Positions 20,568 through 30,669 of a stretch of 64,000 nucleotides of DNA are shown here, one piece after another. The position numbers were made by a program, and so were the translations under genes. Every line of letters starts with the position of its first letter. The first letter of the stretch is position 1. The DNA is from Henningerozyma blattae CBS 6284 (lineage: Eukaryota; Ascomycota; Saccharomycetes; Saccharomycetales; Saccharomycetaceae). The notes under the pieces are model-generated. The model was not told the origin of the DNA. It saw nothing but the letters and a program-made list of their open reading frames with translations, and did no database searches. Location: contig NC_020190.1 of the NCBI RefSeq assembly GCF_000315915.1, positions 124,001 through 188,000 on the forward strand. Reading direction: 5' to 3'.

Positions 20568-21767
20568 ATGGTTTTAATTTCTACATTATCAAAATACTTT
20601 GTTATCTTTCCACAATTTTTCAAGCTAAAAGCAAAGGAAAGAAGTAGTGCGTCACAGCAAGGTACGACTTACTGTTTCCATTACCTTTTGGGGGGGTTGA
20701 TAGTACTCAAAGGTTCTTGGTTCCTCTATCGCTACTTTAGAAAAAGAGTGAAAGTATTAAAAGACTTAGAAATTATTGAAGCTTCAAAAAAAAAATTAAT
20801 AAATGAATTGGAAGAAGATGATGTCGATTACAAAGCTTTAGAACGTTCTGTTTTCGAGTACCATATTGAGATTGAAGAGTCTTGGGATTCAAACGATGAT
20901 GATGCTAGTGTTGGGTTATCAAATACTGTTATATTTGAAGGAATTACTTCCACGATCGAAAATAAAAATAATAGTGTGGTAGTTGACAATTGTGAGAATA
21001 AAAAAGCAAGCTCGAACCCAGAAGAGTGCAGTTCTCAGAGAAGTTGTAATACATTTGAAGGTAATTTGAATGTTAGTATAGGTCAAAAGTGTACTTGTGT
21101 TGTAAAAGAAACAAAAACTGAAGCTTTTTGGATTGATAATACTATAAATTCATTAATGATCGGTGATTATTTGGAAGCAATATCTGACAAGAGGGGGTTC
21201 TATCAATATAATTATACTGAGCCAATTCTTTCAAATCAAAACTCAAAAACCTCAACAGAAAAAACTAGAATAAATATTGAACAATGGATTGAAGATTCAA
21301 ATGTTTCTGTAAAAATTAAACAAGAAATGCCATTGATATTAACTAAAAGTGCATTTATGGAAAATTTTGGTTCAGAAGTTAGTGACACAGAATCTTGTAT
21401 AAGTGCTACTAGCAGACTTAGTTTGCCAGTGTCAACTGTTAATTCTTCTGAAGCTCTAAGGACCCTGAAGCAAAGTAATTCAAGTTTCAGTAGGCACAAT
21501 TTGAAACAGAGAAATAGTATTTCAAGCTTTGAACAATGGTATAGTCCAACTCCAAGGGCAAAAACACTTTACCGGATAAGGAGAAAGCTAGATTTAAGAA
21601 AATTAGAAAACAGTAAAACTTCAAAGATAAGAAAGGAACGAGCTGTACACTTTGAACCTACGAATCATGTGAGGTTTGCTCTAGTTCCAGAAGTATGCCC
21701 ACTCTATCATTCCATTTTACATATTACAGAAAAACCAAGAGCTACATTTTATATCCCTGATGACTAG
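20568..21767 (+). CDS. Unrecognised 399-residue membrane-anchored protein
   Basis: The N-terminus has a weak hydrophobic stretch (1-18) and a clearer membrane segment at about 34-56 (CFHYLLGGLIVLKGSWFLYRYF). An immediate basic cluster RKRVK follows, then a helical acidic region (about 60-110). The remaining 290 residues are Ser/Asn-rich. They contain an acidic cluster SWDSNDDDAS and a conserved-looking C-terminal block beginning KLDLRKLENSKT and ending in RATFYIPDD. Topology predicts a long cytosolic tail. I see no PY motif and recognise no family. Its codons contain a G7 run near 20692. It sits just upstream of UGA2 on the same strand. Confidence 0.6.
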   Translation: MVLISTLSKYFVIFPQFFKLKAKERSSASQQGTTYCFHYLLGGLIVLKGSWFLYRYFRKRVKVLKDLEIIEASKKKLINELEEDDVDYKALERSVFEYHIEIEESWDSNDDDASVGLSNTVIFEGITSTIENKNNSVVVDNCENKKASSNPEECSSQRSCNTFEGNLNVSIGQKCTCVVKETKTEAFWIDNTINSLMIGDYLEAISDKRGFYQYNYTEPILSNQNSKTSTEKTRINIEQWIEDSNVSVKIKQEMPLILTKSAFMENFGSEVSDTESCISATSRLSLPVSTVNSSEALRTLKQSNSSFSRHNLKQRNSISSFEQWYSPTPRAKTLYRIRRKLDLRKLENSKTSKIRKERAVHFEPTNHVRFALVPEVCPLYHSILHITEKPRATFYIPDD

Positions 21768-22487
21768 TCAAGGATTAATGTTGTATGCAAAAGCAATTTT
21801 TTTTCTTTACTCTGTGAAGCGTTTTTGCTTTTGGAACAAGACTAAACTAATTTTCAAAGCTTGAAATACTATTTTTCTACCTCAAAGTTTGCTTACTGAA
21901 GCTTGAATTATTTTGTTTTGGGGTCCTTAGAGCTTCAGAAGAATTATTATTTTACTTTGGTAAACAAGATTTTTCCATCTTGAATTTTTCTCACTAAATT
22001 TTAAATGCAGTTCATTTAAATTAATCGTTATTAATATATCTATATGTTCATATTTTTTGTTCATATTTTTTGTTCATACTCTATTTATTATCTACTTGCA
22101 ATATTTAGTATATTATTTTATTTTTCATCAGTACACATTTAATTTAAAACAACGTAAATGATTATATCTCTAAGGCAAAACACCCAACTTTTCTTCTTCA
22201 ATATTCGATTAAGATTTTATATTCATATCGCATAAAAAACAGTATGTCACCAAACTTATTCAAGTATGTTGGGGTGTACGCATATCACATACCGATTTTT
22301 GTAGGGATACTTGACTTATTATCTGACCGAAGAAAGCGCGAAAGGTAATGGTATATGTTTAAATAATATTTGAAAAATAAAGTAACCCATACTCTTATGC
22401 AAGTCTTGCATATAACTATGATATATAACTTTTGTTTATTCCTTGAAGTTATGAAGTATTCCAATAGATAATCTGAGCTAACTAGCA
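21768..22487. other. Intergenic, UGA2 promoter region
   Basis: 720 bp. A partial palindromic repeat CATATTTTTTGTT occurs twice near 22050-22075. GATA-type sites (TTATC near 22317, AGATAATC near 22466) would suit nitrogen control of UGA2. I do not find a full UAS-GABA element. A minus-strand 67-codon ORF here looks like chance. Confidence 0.4.
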
Positions 22488-23981
22488 ATGAGTAAGTTTG
22501 TAAAAATTCTTAAACAAGTTCCAAAATTAAGCAACCCTGAATTATTATGCTTTAAAGGCTATGTAAATAATCAATGGATTGATAATGCCAAGGATCACTT
22601 CACAGTCACTAATCCTGCAACAGGAAAATTAATAGGTAAACTGCCAGAGTTTACAAAGCAAGATGTTAATGATGCAATTGATGTTGCCAGTAAAGTCTTT
22701 AAAGAATATAAGAATACTTCACCAAGAGAAAGATCATTATGGTTACGTAATATATATAACTTGATGATAGAAAATATTGAAGATTTAGCCAAAATTATTA
22801 CTTGGGAAAATGGAAAATCGATTAAAGAAGCTCGAGGTGAAATTAAATATGCAGCATCATATTTTGAATGGTATTCTGAAGAAGCGTCTCGGTTATATGG
22901 TACAACTATCCAAACACCAAATATGGCTAATAGAGTCTATACTAGAAGAGAGCCTGTAGGTGTATGTGGCCTAATTTGCCCCTGGAATTTTCCAAGTGCA
23001 ATGATTACAAGAAAGGCAGCTGCAGCGTTATCAGTAGGCTGTACTGTCGTAGTAAAACCAGATTCCCAAACCCCATTTTCTGCTCTTGCATTAGCATACT
23101 TGTCAGAAAAGGCAGGCTTTCCCAAAGGTGCTTTTAATGTTATACTGTCTCACAATAAAACTAAAGATGTTGGCTTAACATTATGTGAATCGTCGAAAAT
23201 TAAGAAGATTTCATTCACTGGTTCGACTAACGTAGGTAAAATATTGATGAAGCAGTCATCTTCTACGTTAAAGAAATTGTCAATGGAATTGGGTGGTAAT
23301 GCTCCTCTTATTGTGTTTAAAGATGCAGATTTGGAATTAGCTGTTAAGGAGACGGTGGCTTCAAAATTTAGAAGTTTAGGACAGACTTGTGTATGTGTGA
23401 ATAGAATTTACGTTCACTCTAGCATAATTGATAAATTTACTGAAATGGTTGTGAAAGAAGTTCAAAAATTTGTTATTGGCGATGGATTTTCGGAAGAAAC
23501 TACTCATGGCTGTTTGATTAATCAACAAGCTATTGAAAAAGTGGAAAAACATGTCGCAGATGCCGTTGGAAAAGGCGCTAAAGTTTCACTAAAGGGAGGG
23601 CCAATACCCGAATTAGGTAGTAATTTCTATGCTCCTTACGTTTTAACAAATGTACCTCACAACGCTATTGTAGGTAAAGAAGAAACCTTTGGGCCATTAT
23701 GTCCAATATTCAGTTTTGATAGTATTGATGAAGTCATTGGATATGCAAATGATACACAATATGGCCTAGCCTCTTATGTATTTTCAAGAAATGTCAACAC
23801 GCTTTACAAAGTTTCTGAGGAGCTAGAGGCAGGCATGGTATCTTGCAATACAGGATTATTTTCAGATAGCGCCATTCCCTTTGGTGGTATTAAAGAATCT
23901 GGCTATGGAAGAGAAGGGTCATTACATGGCATAGAAGATTATACAGTTATCAAGACAATTACAATGGGTAACATTAATTGA
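22488..23981 (+). CDS. UGA2: Succinate-semialdehyde dehydrogenase, GABA catabolism
   Basis: Cytosolic NAD(P)-dependent aldehyde dehydrogenase that oxidises succinate semialdehyde from GABA to succinate. The 497-residue length equals that of S. cerevisiae Uga2. Family hallmarks are present: ICPWNFP (cofactor region), GCTVVVKPDSQTPFS, and SFTGSTNVGK. The general-base glutamate is E267 in MELGGNAP and the catalytic cysteine is C301 in GQTCVC. The C-terminus has PFGGIKESGYGREGS. In S. cerevisiae UGA2 (YBR006W) follows RCR1 (YBR005W). Here the RCR-like gene comes 3 kb after UGA2 and other membrane genes lie between, so the local order has been reshuffled. Confidence 0.95.
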   Translation: MSKFVKILKQVPKLSNPELLCFKGYVNNQWIDNAKDHFTVTNPATGKLIGKLPEFTKQDVNDAIDVASKVFKEYKNTSPRERSLWLRNIYNLMIENIEDLAKIITWENGKSIKEARGEIKYAASYFEWYSEEASRLYGTTIQTPNMANRVYTRREPVGVCGLICPWNFPSAMITRKAAAALSVGCTVVVKPDSQTPFSALALAYLSEKAGFPKGAFNVILSHNKTKDVGLTLCESSKIKKISFTGSTNVGKILMKQSSSTLKKLSMELGGNAPLIVFKDADLELAVKETVASKFRSLGQTCVCVNRIYVHSSIIDKFTEMVVKEVQKFVIGDGFSEETTHGCLINQQAIEKVEKHVADAVGKGAKVSLKGGPIPELGSNFYAPYVLTNVPHNAIVGKEETFGPLCPIFSFDSIDEVIGYANDTQYGLASYVFSRNVNTLYKVSEELEAGMVSCNTGLFSDSAIPFGGIKESGYGREGSLHGIEDYTVIKTITMGNIN

Positions 23982-24863
23982 ATCATTATTGCTCATTTGT
24001 ATATGCCCTTTGACTCCTGCAACCACATAATATGTAAAAATTAATTAAATAAAGATAGGATATTCACTTTGACTAATGAAATGATGTATAGCCATGGATA
24101 CAAAAAGGCTTAGACAGTTTTAAGTACTCTTTAGTACTCAAGTTTATAATAACTAGAATTCAATTTCTCGGTTAATATCAAATGAGGCTCATATTGACAC
24201 CAAATGAATTAATTGATAACAACCTTAATGAAAGTTTTAAGGGATTCAACTTAGCTAAGTTCAGTCAATTTATTATTCTGATTGCTCAATTAATTACCAT
24301 AACAGCAATAATACCTCTTATTAGAGTTCCCCCTTCAACATAGATTCCAGATTTTTTTTATCTATAGCCTGTTTTTTCATGAAAATTTAGGAATACGCCA
24401 CGCATAATTACCAATGTAGGTAATGAAAATTTTTCAGCCTTTTCGTGGCTCATTCGCCTCGGCGATCAAATTGATACTGCTATTTGTTAGCTAAGAGTCT
24501 GCCCCGGAGAATTTTGAAAAAGGTAAGACATGCGTTATACATTCTCAAGAACCATTTTTATTACACTACTAAAATAGGTAACTTTGTCATATTGGATTTA
24601 CTATAGATGAAATATTTGCAAAGGATTTTTTTCCAAATCTAGATTTGAATGTGTACAAGATTTTTTCAAGGCCTTGGACGTTACATTGGCAGAAATAAAG
24701 ACCTTTAGTAATATATATTAAGGTCTTTTAGCTTTTCAAAAGTTATTTTAATTCATACTTTCATTAATTTATTTCGTGTTACTGTGCTTGCCACATAACT
24801 ATATAATCAACTGCTTAGCGAAACAATTCCTAATCAATAGCAAATAACTAGCATATTATCATA
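23982..24863. other. Intergenic
   Basis: 880 bp without a gene. GC is slightly raised around 24430-24520 (near GGCTCATTCGCCTCGGCGAT). The final 200 bp look like a promoter with a pyrimidine-rich tract before the next ORF. Confidence 0.4.
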
Positions 24864-25970
24864 ATGGTAGCTCTTCCGTCTCATATCTTTAAAAGGAATA
24901 ATTGTTCTTCCATAAATAACAACCAAAATAAAAGATGTTGGCTCAGTCTGGGTAAACGTCATTTTAATCTTGAGGTTAAAAAAGGAGGTCATTCATCAGG
25001 AGGACATGCTTCCAGTGGGCACTCTTCTGGGGGCCATTCTTCAGGTAGTTCAGGTTCTACAAGAGGTAGTTCGGGCTCATCAGGTGGCAGTTCGGGCTCA
25101 TCAGGTGGTAGTTCGGGCTCATCAGGTGGCAGTTTAGGGTCTTCAGGTATAGTTCCTGCAGCTGTAGCTGGTTCTTATTTGAGCGGTAATCACAATCATA
25201 ATAACTATAATGGAACTGTATCTGCGCGTCACAAAGACTTATCTACAGGAGGTAAAATTGCTTTGATTGTCACTTTATGTGGGTTCTTTGGTATTCTTAT
25301 TATGTTCTGCTTATTTTTTTATCTTAGGAGGAGGTTTTCTAGAGTGCGTCGTACTGATGAAGAAGTAATTATTGTTAATGAGGAAAATAACGAGTATAAA
25401 CCAATAGAAAATCAGCATGTACAATATCTACCCAATTCACAAGAACCGACAAATAATAATTCTACGACTTCTAATGGTGTTTGGATGAATCCACCTGCAG
25501 CTGTGCATCCAAGAACACCTTTAAATGAAGCTACCATACCGAATAATATTCAACCACCAAGTTACCTTTCTGCAATTAGCAGAACAGCAGGAGCTTTACT
25601 TGTTTCTCAGCAAGTATCTGGGAATGATAGTGATCGTATGAGAAATAATTATTATAATTTTAATACTGATAATCAAAACAATATTAGAGATGAGAATAAT
25701 AGGGATGGTACTACCCATTATGAAGTAGCTTCAACAAATCAAAACCATGCTGATAATAGTACATTCACTTCAAGAAATTCTGAAAGTTCATCTCACATCG
25801 TTAGCTCTGATAGCTCTGAACATTCTGACGGCTCACATGCTTCTAATAATGAAGCTACTTCAAGCTCATCTGGTAATTCTGAGCACTCTCATACGTCTAA
25901 TAATTCTGAACACTCTCATACATCCACTAATTCTGATACTTCTCATGTAAGTAACAACCCTGCTAAATAG
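24864..25970 (+). CDS. Unrecognised RCR-like single-pass protein with Gly/Ser/His repeats and a PPSY motif
   Basis: A 368-residue protein. Residues 41-95 are almost pure Gly/Ser/His repeats (GGHSSGG, then GSSGSSG units). One membrane segment follows at about 132-154 (IALIVTLCGFFGILIMFCLF) with the stop-transfer cluster RRRFSRVRR. A cytosolic tail then carries a PPSY motif (231-234), the type of site bound by WW domains of the Rsp5 ubiquitin ligase. The last 90 residues are Ser/His/Asn repeats. No classical signal peptide is seen, although LGKR at 29-32 could be a Kex2 site. Membrane pass plus basic cluster plus PY tail matches the RCR/Congo-red-resistance family in layout, and the neighbour at 26870 is a clear RCR. 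I infer a diverged paralogue. Confidence 0.6.
   Translation: MVALPSHIFKRNNCSSINNNQNKRCWLSLGKRHFNLEVKKGGHSSGGHASSGHSSGGHSSGSSGSTRGSSGSSGGSSGSSGGSSGSSGGSLGSSGIVPAAVAGSYLSGNHNHNNYNGTVSARHKDLSTGGKIALIVTLCGFFGILIMFCLFFYLRRRFSRVRRTDEEVIIVNEENNEYKPIENQHVQYLPNSQEPTNNNSTTSNGVWMNPPAAVHPRTPLNEATIPNNIQPPSYLSAISRTAGALLVSQQVSGNDSDRMRNNYYNFNTDNQNNIRDENNRDGTTHYEVASTNQNHADNSTFTSRNSESSSHIVSSDSSEHSDGSHASNNEATSSSSGNSEHSHTSNNSEHSHTSTNSDTSHVSNNPAK
25065..25140 (+). repeat. Coding 21-bp repeat, Gly-Ser-Ser units
   Basis: Near-identical 21-base units (starting GGCAGTTCGGGCTCATCAGG) are repeated about four times and encode GSSGSSG. The high identity suggests recent expansion and possible strain variation. Confidence 0.8.
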
Positions 25971-26869
25971 CTCAGCTCTAATAACTAATGAGATTAATTT
26001 TTGGGTTATCTAGCTATCGGGAAATAAGTAGGTAGATATTGTCATATATAGTAGCATAGCATATCTTACAAATTAATTTAAGTCTAATTTTCAATTTAGA
26101 AAAAGAATCAGAAATAGTTTTGGAAAAAGGAAGATGTTATTGTAGCAGTTTTTTTCCCCTTACTTTATTTTTTTAATGAGTAATTTAAATACAGTATAAA
26201 AAGTTTAAAATCCAATTGAGCTTTCTACCAAGATAATAATACTTTTTTTTCCTGAAAGCTAGTTATCCTACTGCATTCTTACTAAAAAGAAATGCTATTC
26301 AAATTATGATATGATATATCATATCGCCATCGTTTTAGATTTCTCCAATAGCTTTTGATTATTATCTATATTCCTGTCTCTTTTTAATATTTTAATTCCA
26401 ATAATATGTAGATCATATGCCTACTTATTTTCTTTTTAATTCCCCACACTTCATGGTTGGACAATTTAGGAAAATGCCGAAATGGGAAAATGAACCCTTT
26501 TTTTCTCGTTTATGATATTTACTATAAAAAGTAATTGAAGTTAAGGGAATCGGACTTAAAAAGGAAAGTATAGGTTACATAGCATTAGATATTCTGAATA
26601 ATCATATAGTATTAATATCCAAAAAAAGATATAAGGTATTTGGTAATAATCAAGTTAAACCTGTTTTGCCCCTCTTAGGGTTTTTGAATAATAATCCTTG
26701 TGAAAATATCAATATTTAGATGATAAAATTTCTTTGGATCCTAACTTTATAAAATTGATACCAGTATGGAAATAAATTTATTTTGTATATAAGAATGAAA
26801 GCAAATTTTAATTTCAATTACTACTCTTTGCTTCAAATGAAGGCATAAGAGTGAAGGTATACTAGTGAT
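25971..26869. other. Intergenic
   Basis: 900 bp of AT-rich sequence. A short palindromic stretch ATGATATGATATATCATATCG lies at 26305-26325. No gene is recognised. Confidence 0.4.
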
Positions 26870-27493
26870 ATGGTTCGATTTCAATATGAGGACCAAACAA
26901 GAATGTTTGCAAAGAAAAATGTCAAGGAGCCTCAGCGTGCGGGTACTTCAAAAGCAAATTATGTGATACCAATTACAATGACTATTGTAGTAATAGCTAT
27001 CTTGGCAATAATGTTAATTGTAAGAATCACAAAGTTAAAATTATCAATTAAGAGACGAGAAGGCAGGAGGAGGGTGGCATTACAACGGGCAATACATAGA
27101 AGTAATCGTCGTAGAGGAGGCGATACTCTTCCAAATTCAAGTTCAAGAACGCAGGATGATGGGTTAGACATTGTGCCAGAGTATACAGCAGTTACATCAC
27201 CTAAAGATTATGGACATTTTGATATAAACGGGAAATTTCATTATAACTTAACTTCGAAGAGCGTTATGAAGGATTTAGACATTTCTGTTCATTCAGTAGA
27301 TTTTAGTAAGGATGAGCAAATATCTGCACCAATGCGAACTACAACAAGAGAACCGCCTAGTGAAAGAATACCACTTTCCTCTTATTTGGAAAATTTAGAA
27401 TTGCAGCCTGTCTCTAGTTTTCAATCTAGTACTGAAGAGGAAACATTACCCGACTATTGTTCTAATTCTACTCAGTTGAATATATCTACCTAG
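26870..27493 (+). CDS. RCR1/RCR2-family membrane protein (Congo red resistance, Rsp5-linked)
   Basis: Rcr1 and Rcr2 are single-pass ER/endosomal proteins with PY motifs. They affect chitin deposition, metal sensitivity and vacuolar sorting through the Rsp5 ubiquitin ligase. This 207-residue protein matches in size (about 210), layout and signature. A short N-terminus is followed by a membrane segment at 31-55 and a very basic stretch (RITKLKLSIKRREGRRR). The family block IVPEYTAV (VPEY 102-105) and YGHFDINGKFH follow, lining up with VPEYTE and LGYYDQRGEFH as I recall them from Rcr1. A second PY-like site LPDY lies at 193-196. In S. cerevisiae RCR1 is beside UGA2 and RCR2 is near MAF1. Here the single recognisable copy lies between UGA2 and MAF1, consistent with the ancestral gene. 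Confidence 0.82.
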   Translation: MVRFQYEDQTRMFAKKNVKEPQRAGTSKANYVIPITMTIVVIAILAIMLIVRITKLKLSIKRREGRRRVALQRAIHRSNRRRGGDTLPNSSSRTQDDGLDIVPEYTAVTSPKDYGHFDINGKFHYNLTSKSVMKDLDISVHSVDFSKDEQISAPMRTTTREPPSERIPLSSYLENLELQPVSSFQSSTEEETLPDYCSNSTQLNIST

Positions 27494-28109
27494 TTATTGA
27501 TTCTTTACTTTTTATTTTTTTATTTTACTCTGTTTTATTTTGTTACGTTTTATTGTTTTGCTTTTAACTATTTTATTCCTTCAGACGCATTTTCTTTTTA
27601 ATAATATGAGACAATGCTCATTATACCTCTTTTTTTTTTTACCTTTCATGTAAAATCACTTTTGAATATCTTCTATAAATACAAGTGTTCTGCATTCTTC
27701 TCTGTGATTAATATTAAGTAGTGTCATATATTTATATATTTACGAGAAAAACCATTTATTTTTAATATTTAACAACCACGAGTAATATCTACTTTGGGTT
27801 AATTTCAATTCTTACTTTTACCCTTTTACCTTTAAAGCAATGTTTTGTGCTTTAATGTCCACAAAGTTACCCTAAGAGCCCCTTTTAAAAGAAGTTGAAA
27901 AAAATGAAAAATACAAATAATCATAATATATTTCACCATATGGGTATTAATTTATAGCTTATTATAATATATTTCCATGATGGCTTTTTTTTAATGATGA
28001 GGAGCATACTCATGTATTGAGTATATATAGAAGAATTTATTAGAAGGTAAAATGATATATATTTTGTAGGTATTCAAATGTCAGTGAAAAAATTGAAAAA
28101 AAGCTTAAA
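27494..28109. other. Intergenic
   Basis: 615 bp with pyrimidine-rich and T-run sequence after the RCR-like gene. No gene or clear site is seen. Confidence 0.4.
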
Positions 28110-29075
28110 ATGGAGGACATTTCCCCTATATTAGATATTCAGAATAATCAAGATTTATATTTTAAACTTGATGAAAATAAATTTCTTTCAATATGTGATA
28201 TGTATGATCATTGTGAAGCCACTAGGTTTATTCTTCAAGAAAATGGCAAACTTGTGAATAAACCTATGGAGTCCAAGAATTTAATAATAATTGGGGGGAT
28301 TTTTGGTGGATTGATTGGATTACTACTTTTGCCCTTTATTATTTCCTATACTTTTTGGTTTTTGACCAGAGCAATCCTCATATTAATTTCGATTTTAAAA
28401 TCTATTTACTCAGGAGATTTTTGTAAAACATTGAAAAAGTATCGAGACACAATGATGGGTAAAAGAGAGCCAGATAATTCAAATACAGCATCTGATATGC
28501 CACATATGATAAACTGCATAAGTAATTTCTTACCAAAATCAAATTCAAATAGAACTAGAATCAATAGTATACATGAAAGACAACAATGTAATAGACTTGC
28601 TTCTAGTTTGGAAACACTTCCTAGGTATGAAAGAAGATATTTCACAACTAATAATTTGCTTCCTCATGAATCTCAAGATCAGTTTGATTTACCTTCCTAT
28701 CATACAAGTTACTATCTTAACGCTCCACTTACTCAAGAACGTACGATGAATGAAGAGAATTCAAATCATTCTAATAATTCTGATAATAGAGGAATAATTC
28801 AATTACCCCCTAAAGCAGTTACAATTCAAAACTCCAGGTTTTTGACAGAACATCCCATTTATAATGATAATTTGCCAAGTATTCAAAAATCAGAAGGTCA
28901 AATATTGAAGAATAGTGTTAAAGATGAAGATAACGTTAGTGTTAAAGACGGTGTAAACGTTAGTGTCAAATATGATGAGTATGGAAGTAATAGTGATAGT
29001 ATAGAATCAAGCAGTGGTTGCAGTAGTAGTTGTCACACAGTTAATAGTAATTCTCTCTCAAATAGTTATGATTGA
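28110..29075 (+). CDS. Unrecognised membrane protein with two LPxY motifs
   Basis: A 321-residue protein. The N-terminal 55 residues are polar with two cysteines. A long hydrophobic region at about 57-97 (IIIGGIFGGLIGLLLLPF, then WFLTRAILILISIL) is one long or two short membrane passes. The cytosolic tail carries LPRY (170-173) and LPSY (194-197), both PY-type WW-binding sites. A short internal repeat (VKDEDNVSVKDGVNVSVK) and a Ser-rich end follow. It sits directly after the RCR-like gene on the same strand, and its topology and PY motifs point to the same Rsp5-connected functional class. I see no sequence signature that proves RCR ancestry. Confidence 0.58.
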   Translation: MEDISPILDIQNNQDLYFKLDENKFLSICDMYDHCEATRFILQENGKLVNKPMESKNLIIIGGIFGGLIGLLLLPFIISYTFWFLTRAILILISILKSIYSGDFCKTLKKYRDTMMGKREPDNSNTASDMPHMINCISNFLPKSNSNRTRINSIHERQQCNRLASSLETLPRYERRYFTTNNLLPHESQDQFDLPSYHTSYYLNAPLTQERTMNEENSNHSNNSDNRGIIQLPPKAVTIQNSRFLTEHPIYNDNLPSIQKSEGQILKNSVKDEDNVSVKDGVNVSVKYDEYGSNSDSIESSSGCSSSCHTVNSNSLSNSYD

Positions 29076-29439
29076 GGCTTGTTTAAAAAGAAAAAAAATA
29101 TAAAATAAAATACGAAATCAATTGGAATTAAATTTATTGTTTTGAACTTAGATAAGTGCGTGTAATAATTATTTAAAGAGTTAATTGTTTATAGTTGTCA
29201 GGATGTTTGTTTGTTTGTTTGTTTGTTTTTTCTTTCCCTGTGAAACTGAATGTTGATAGAAACGAAAAAAATTTTGGATTTAACTAATATGGAAGAGAAT
29301 TAGGCGGGTACAGTTATGTAAACATAAGAGAAAATAAGTCATTAAAAGTATATTTAGTTAAACTTGGAGATGATATGAGGAGATGGTATATAATATTACA
29401 AATACATAAGAGCAAAATGTAAGAATTGGTAGACACTGT
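29076..29439. repeat. Spacer with GTTT microsatellite
   Basis: A 363 bp spacer between the PY protein gene and the 3' end of MAF1 (convergent). It contains a (GTTT)n tract of about six units at 29204-29230. Confidence 0.7.
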
Positions 29440-30669
29440 CTAATTATTGAGTGGATCAAAATCTGAATCATCATCATCGATATCTACATCAATATCGTCA
29501 TCAGCTATAGCAAAGTCATTTGCATCTTCTGTAGTTAAATCATATTCCCCTTCGTACAGATCTTTCCTACGGTTATGATCGTCTAATATCAGTAATCCCT
29601 CTGCATCATTTTTTAATGCACGGAAATTATTTGAATGAAATGGGAATAGCGAAGAGGAAGAAGGATTATTTGAATGTAAATCCCTATTAATTCTAGAGCA
29701 AATCAAATACAAGAATAAAACTCTTTTCCTCTTTTTATTAAAGAGGAACCAGAATTGGTTCCAGAGATTACCAGGTTCATCATCTAAGAACGATTTTTCC
29801 TTTGGATTATAATTGTATATGAGACAATCATTTAAATCCATATGATTATTCAATATTTCCCACATATTAATGTTATTATTTAATTGCTGTTGGATTGTAG
29901 TATTATTCCCCATAGAAATCAAAGAATTTTCGAATTTTGATTTCAAGGTGATTAAATTTGATTGAATAAAATCAGTAGGTTCAATCAATGAAAAATCATG
30001 ATCAGGATAGGATGCGTTTAAGATGGCTATCAGGTAGGCAAATGTCTTTCTTGAAGAAGCTTCATTAATAGGCCCGAATGGGCCTAAACTAATATTTGGA
30101 GGTGCATCATTCAATGAAGAATGTCTTCTTGTCTTTTGATTTTGTTTCTTCTTACTAACTTTCTTATCAGTAGGAGTAGATTTGTTATTCACTTGCTTTG
30201 TTGAGGTTTCTCCCGATGATGAACTTAAGTATGCTTGATCACCGTTTGAAGTATTCCTTTGAGGCTTACTTTGAGAAGTATTATCTATAAGTTCTTTTAA
30301 ATTCTGTTGGTTCAATTTATTAGACACTTGATTGTGATGCATATGATGATGATGGTCAGTAGATACAGATATTCTTCTTTTTTGGACCCAGAAAGAATTT
30401 ATATTAGCAGCTTCTTCTGTAGAATCTTTGGATTCTACCGGAGATGTTTCTTTAGAATCTCTAGGGTCTTTCGAATGGAGAGAATTGAATTGCTCATTTT
30501 CTTTCAATAGAACATCAAGGTGGTCTTCAATAGTCTTGTAAAGTTTTCTATCTGAAGCAACAGCCTTTGTGGTAAAAATGTCACAACCTCCTGATATTAT
30601 GCAATCGTTGGTTTCAAAATTAAGCGTTTGGTTTAATCTTTCGATATCCAACTCATCAATGAATTTCAT
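29440..30669 (-). CDS. MAF1: Maf1, repressor of RNA polymerase III
   Basis: Maf1 binds RNA polymerase III and shuts off tRNA and 5S transcription under stress and starvation, downstream of TORC1 and PKA. The N-terminus MKFIDELDIERLNQTLNF and CDIFTTKAVASDRKLYKTI are near-identical to what I recall of S. cerevisiae Maf1. A phosphorylatable low-complexity region follows (about 75-190). The conserved globular boxes are next (GPFGPINEASSRKTFAYLIAI near 198, DEPGNLWNQFWFLFNKKRK near 295). The protein ends in a highly acidic tail ending in DFDPLNN. The 409-residue length matches (395). As I recall, the S. cerevisiae gene has a short intron within the first codons; here ATG and the conserved start are contiguous, so the intron is absent. 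Confidence 0.96.
   Translation of the reverse strand: MKFIDELDIERLNQTLNFETNDCIISGGCDIFTTKAVASDRKLYKTIEDHLDVLLKENEQFNSLHSKDPRDSKETSPVESKDSTEEAANINSFWVQKRRISVSTDHHHHMHHNQVSNKLNQQNLKELIDNTSQSKPQRNTSNGDQAYLSSSSGETSTKQVNNKSTPTDKKVSKKKQNQKTRRHSSLNDAPPNISLGPFGPINEASSRKTFAYLIAILNASYPDHDFSLIEPTDFIQSNLITLKSKFENSLISMGNNTTIQQQLNNNINMWEILNNHMDLNDCLIYNYNPKEKSFLDDEPGNLWNQFWFLFNKKRKRVLFLYLICSRINRDLHSNNPSSSSLFPFHSNNFRALKNDAEGLLILDDHNRRKDLYEGEYDLTTEDANDFAIADDDIDVDIDDDDSDFDPLNN

Noticed and set aside
30121..30180. TACTAAC followed by TTATCAG, resembling an intron branch site and 3' splice site
   Set aside because: It lies on the antisense strand inside the MAF1 coding sequence with no partner 5' splice site or gene.
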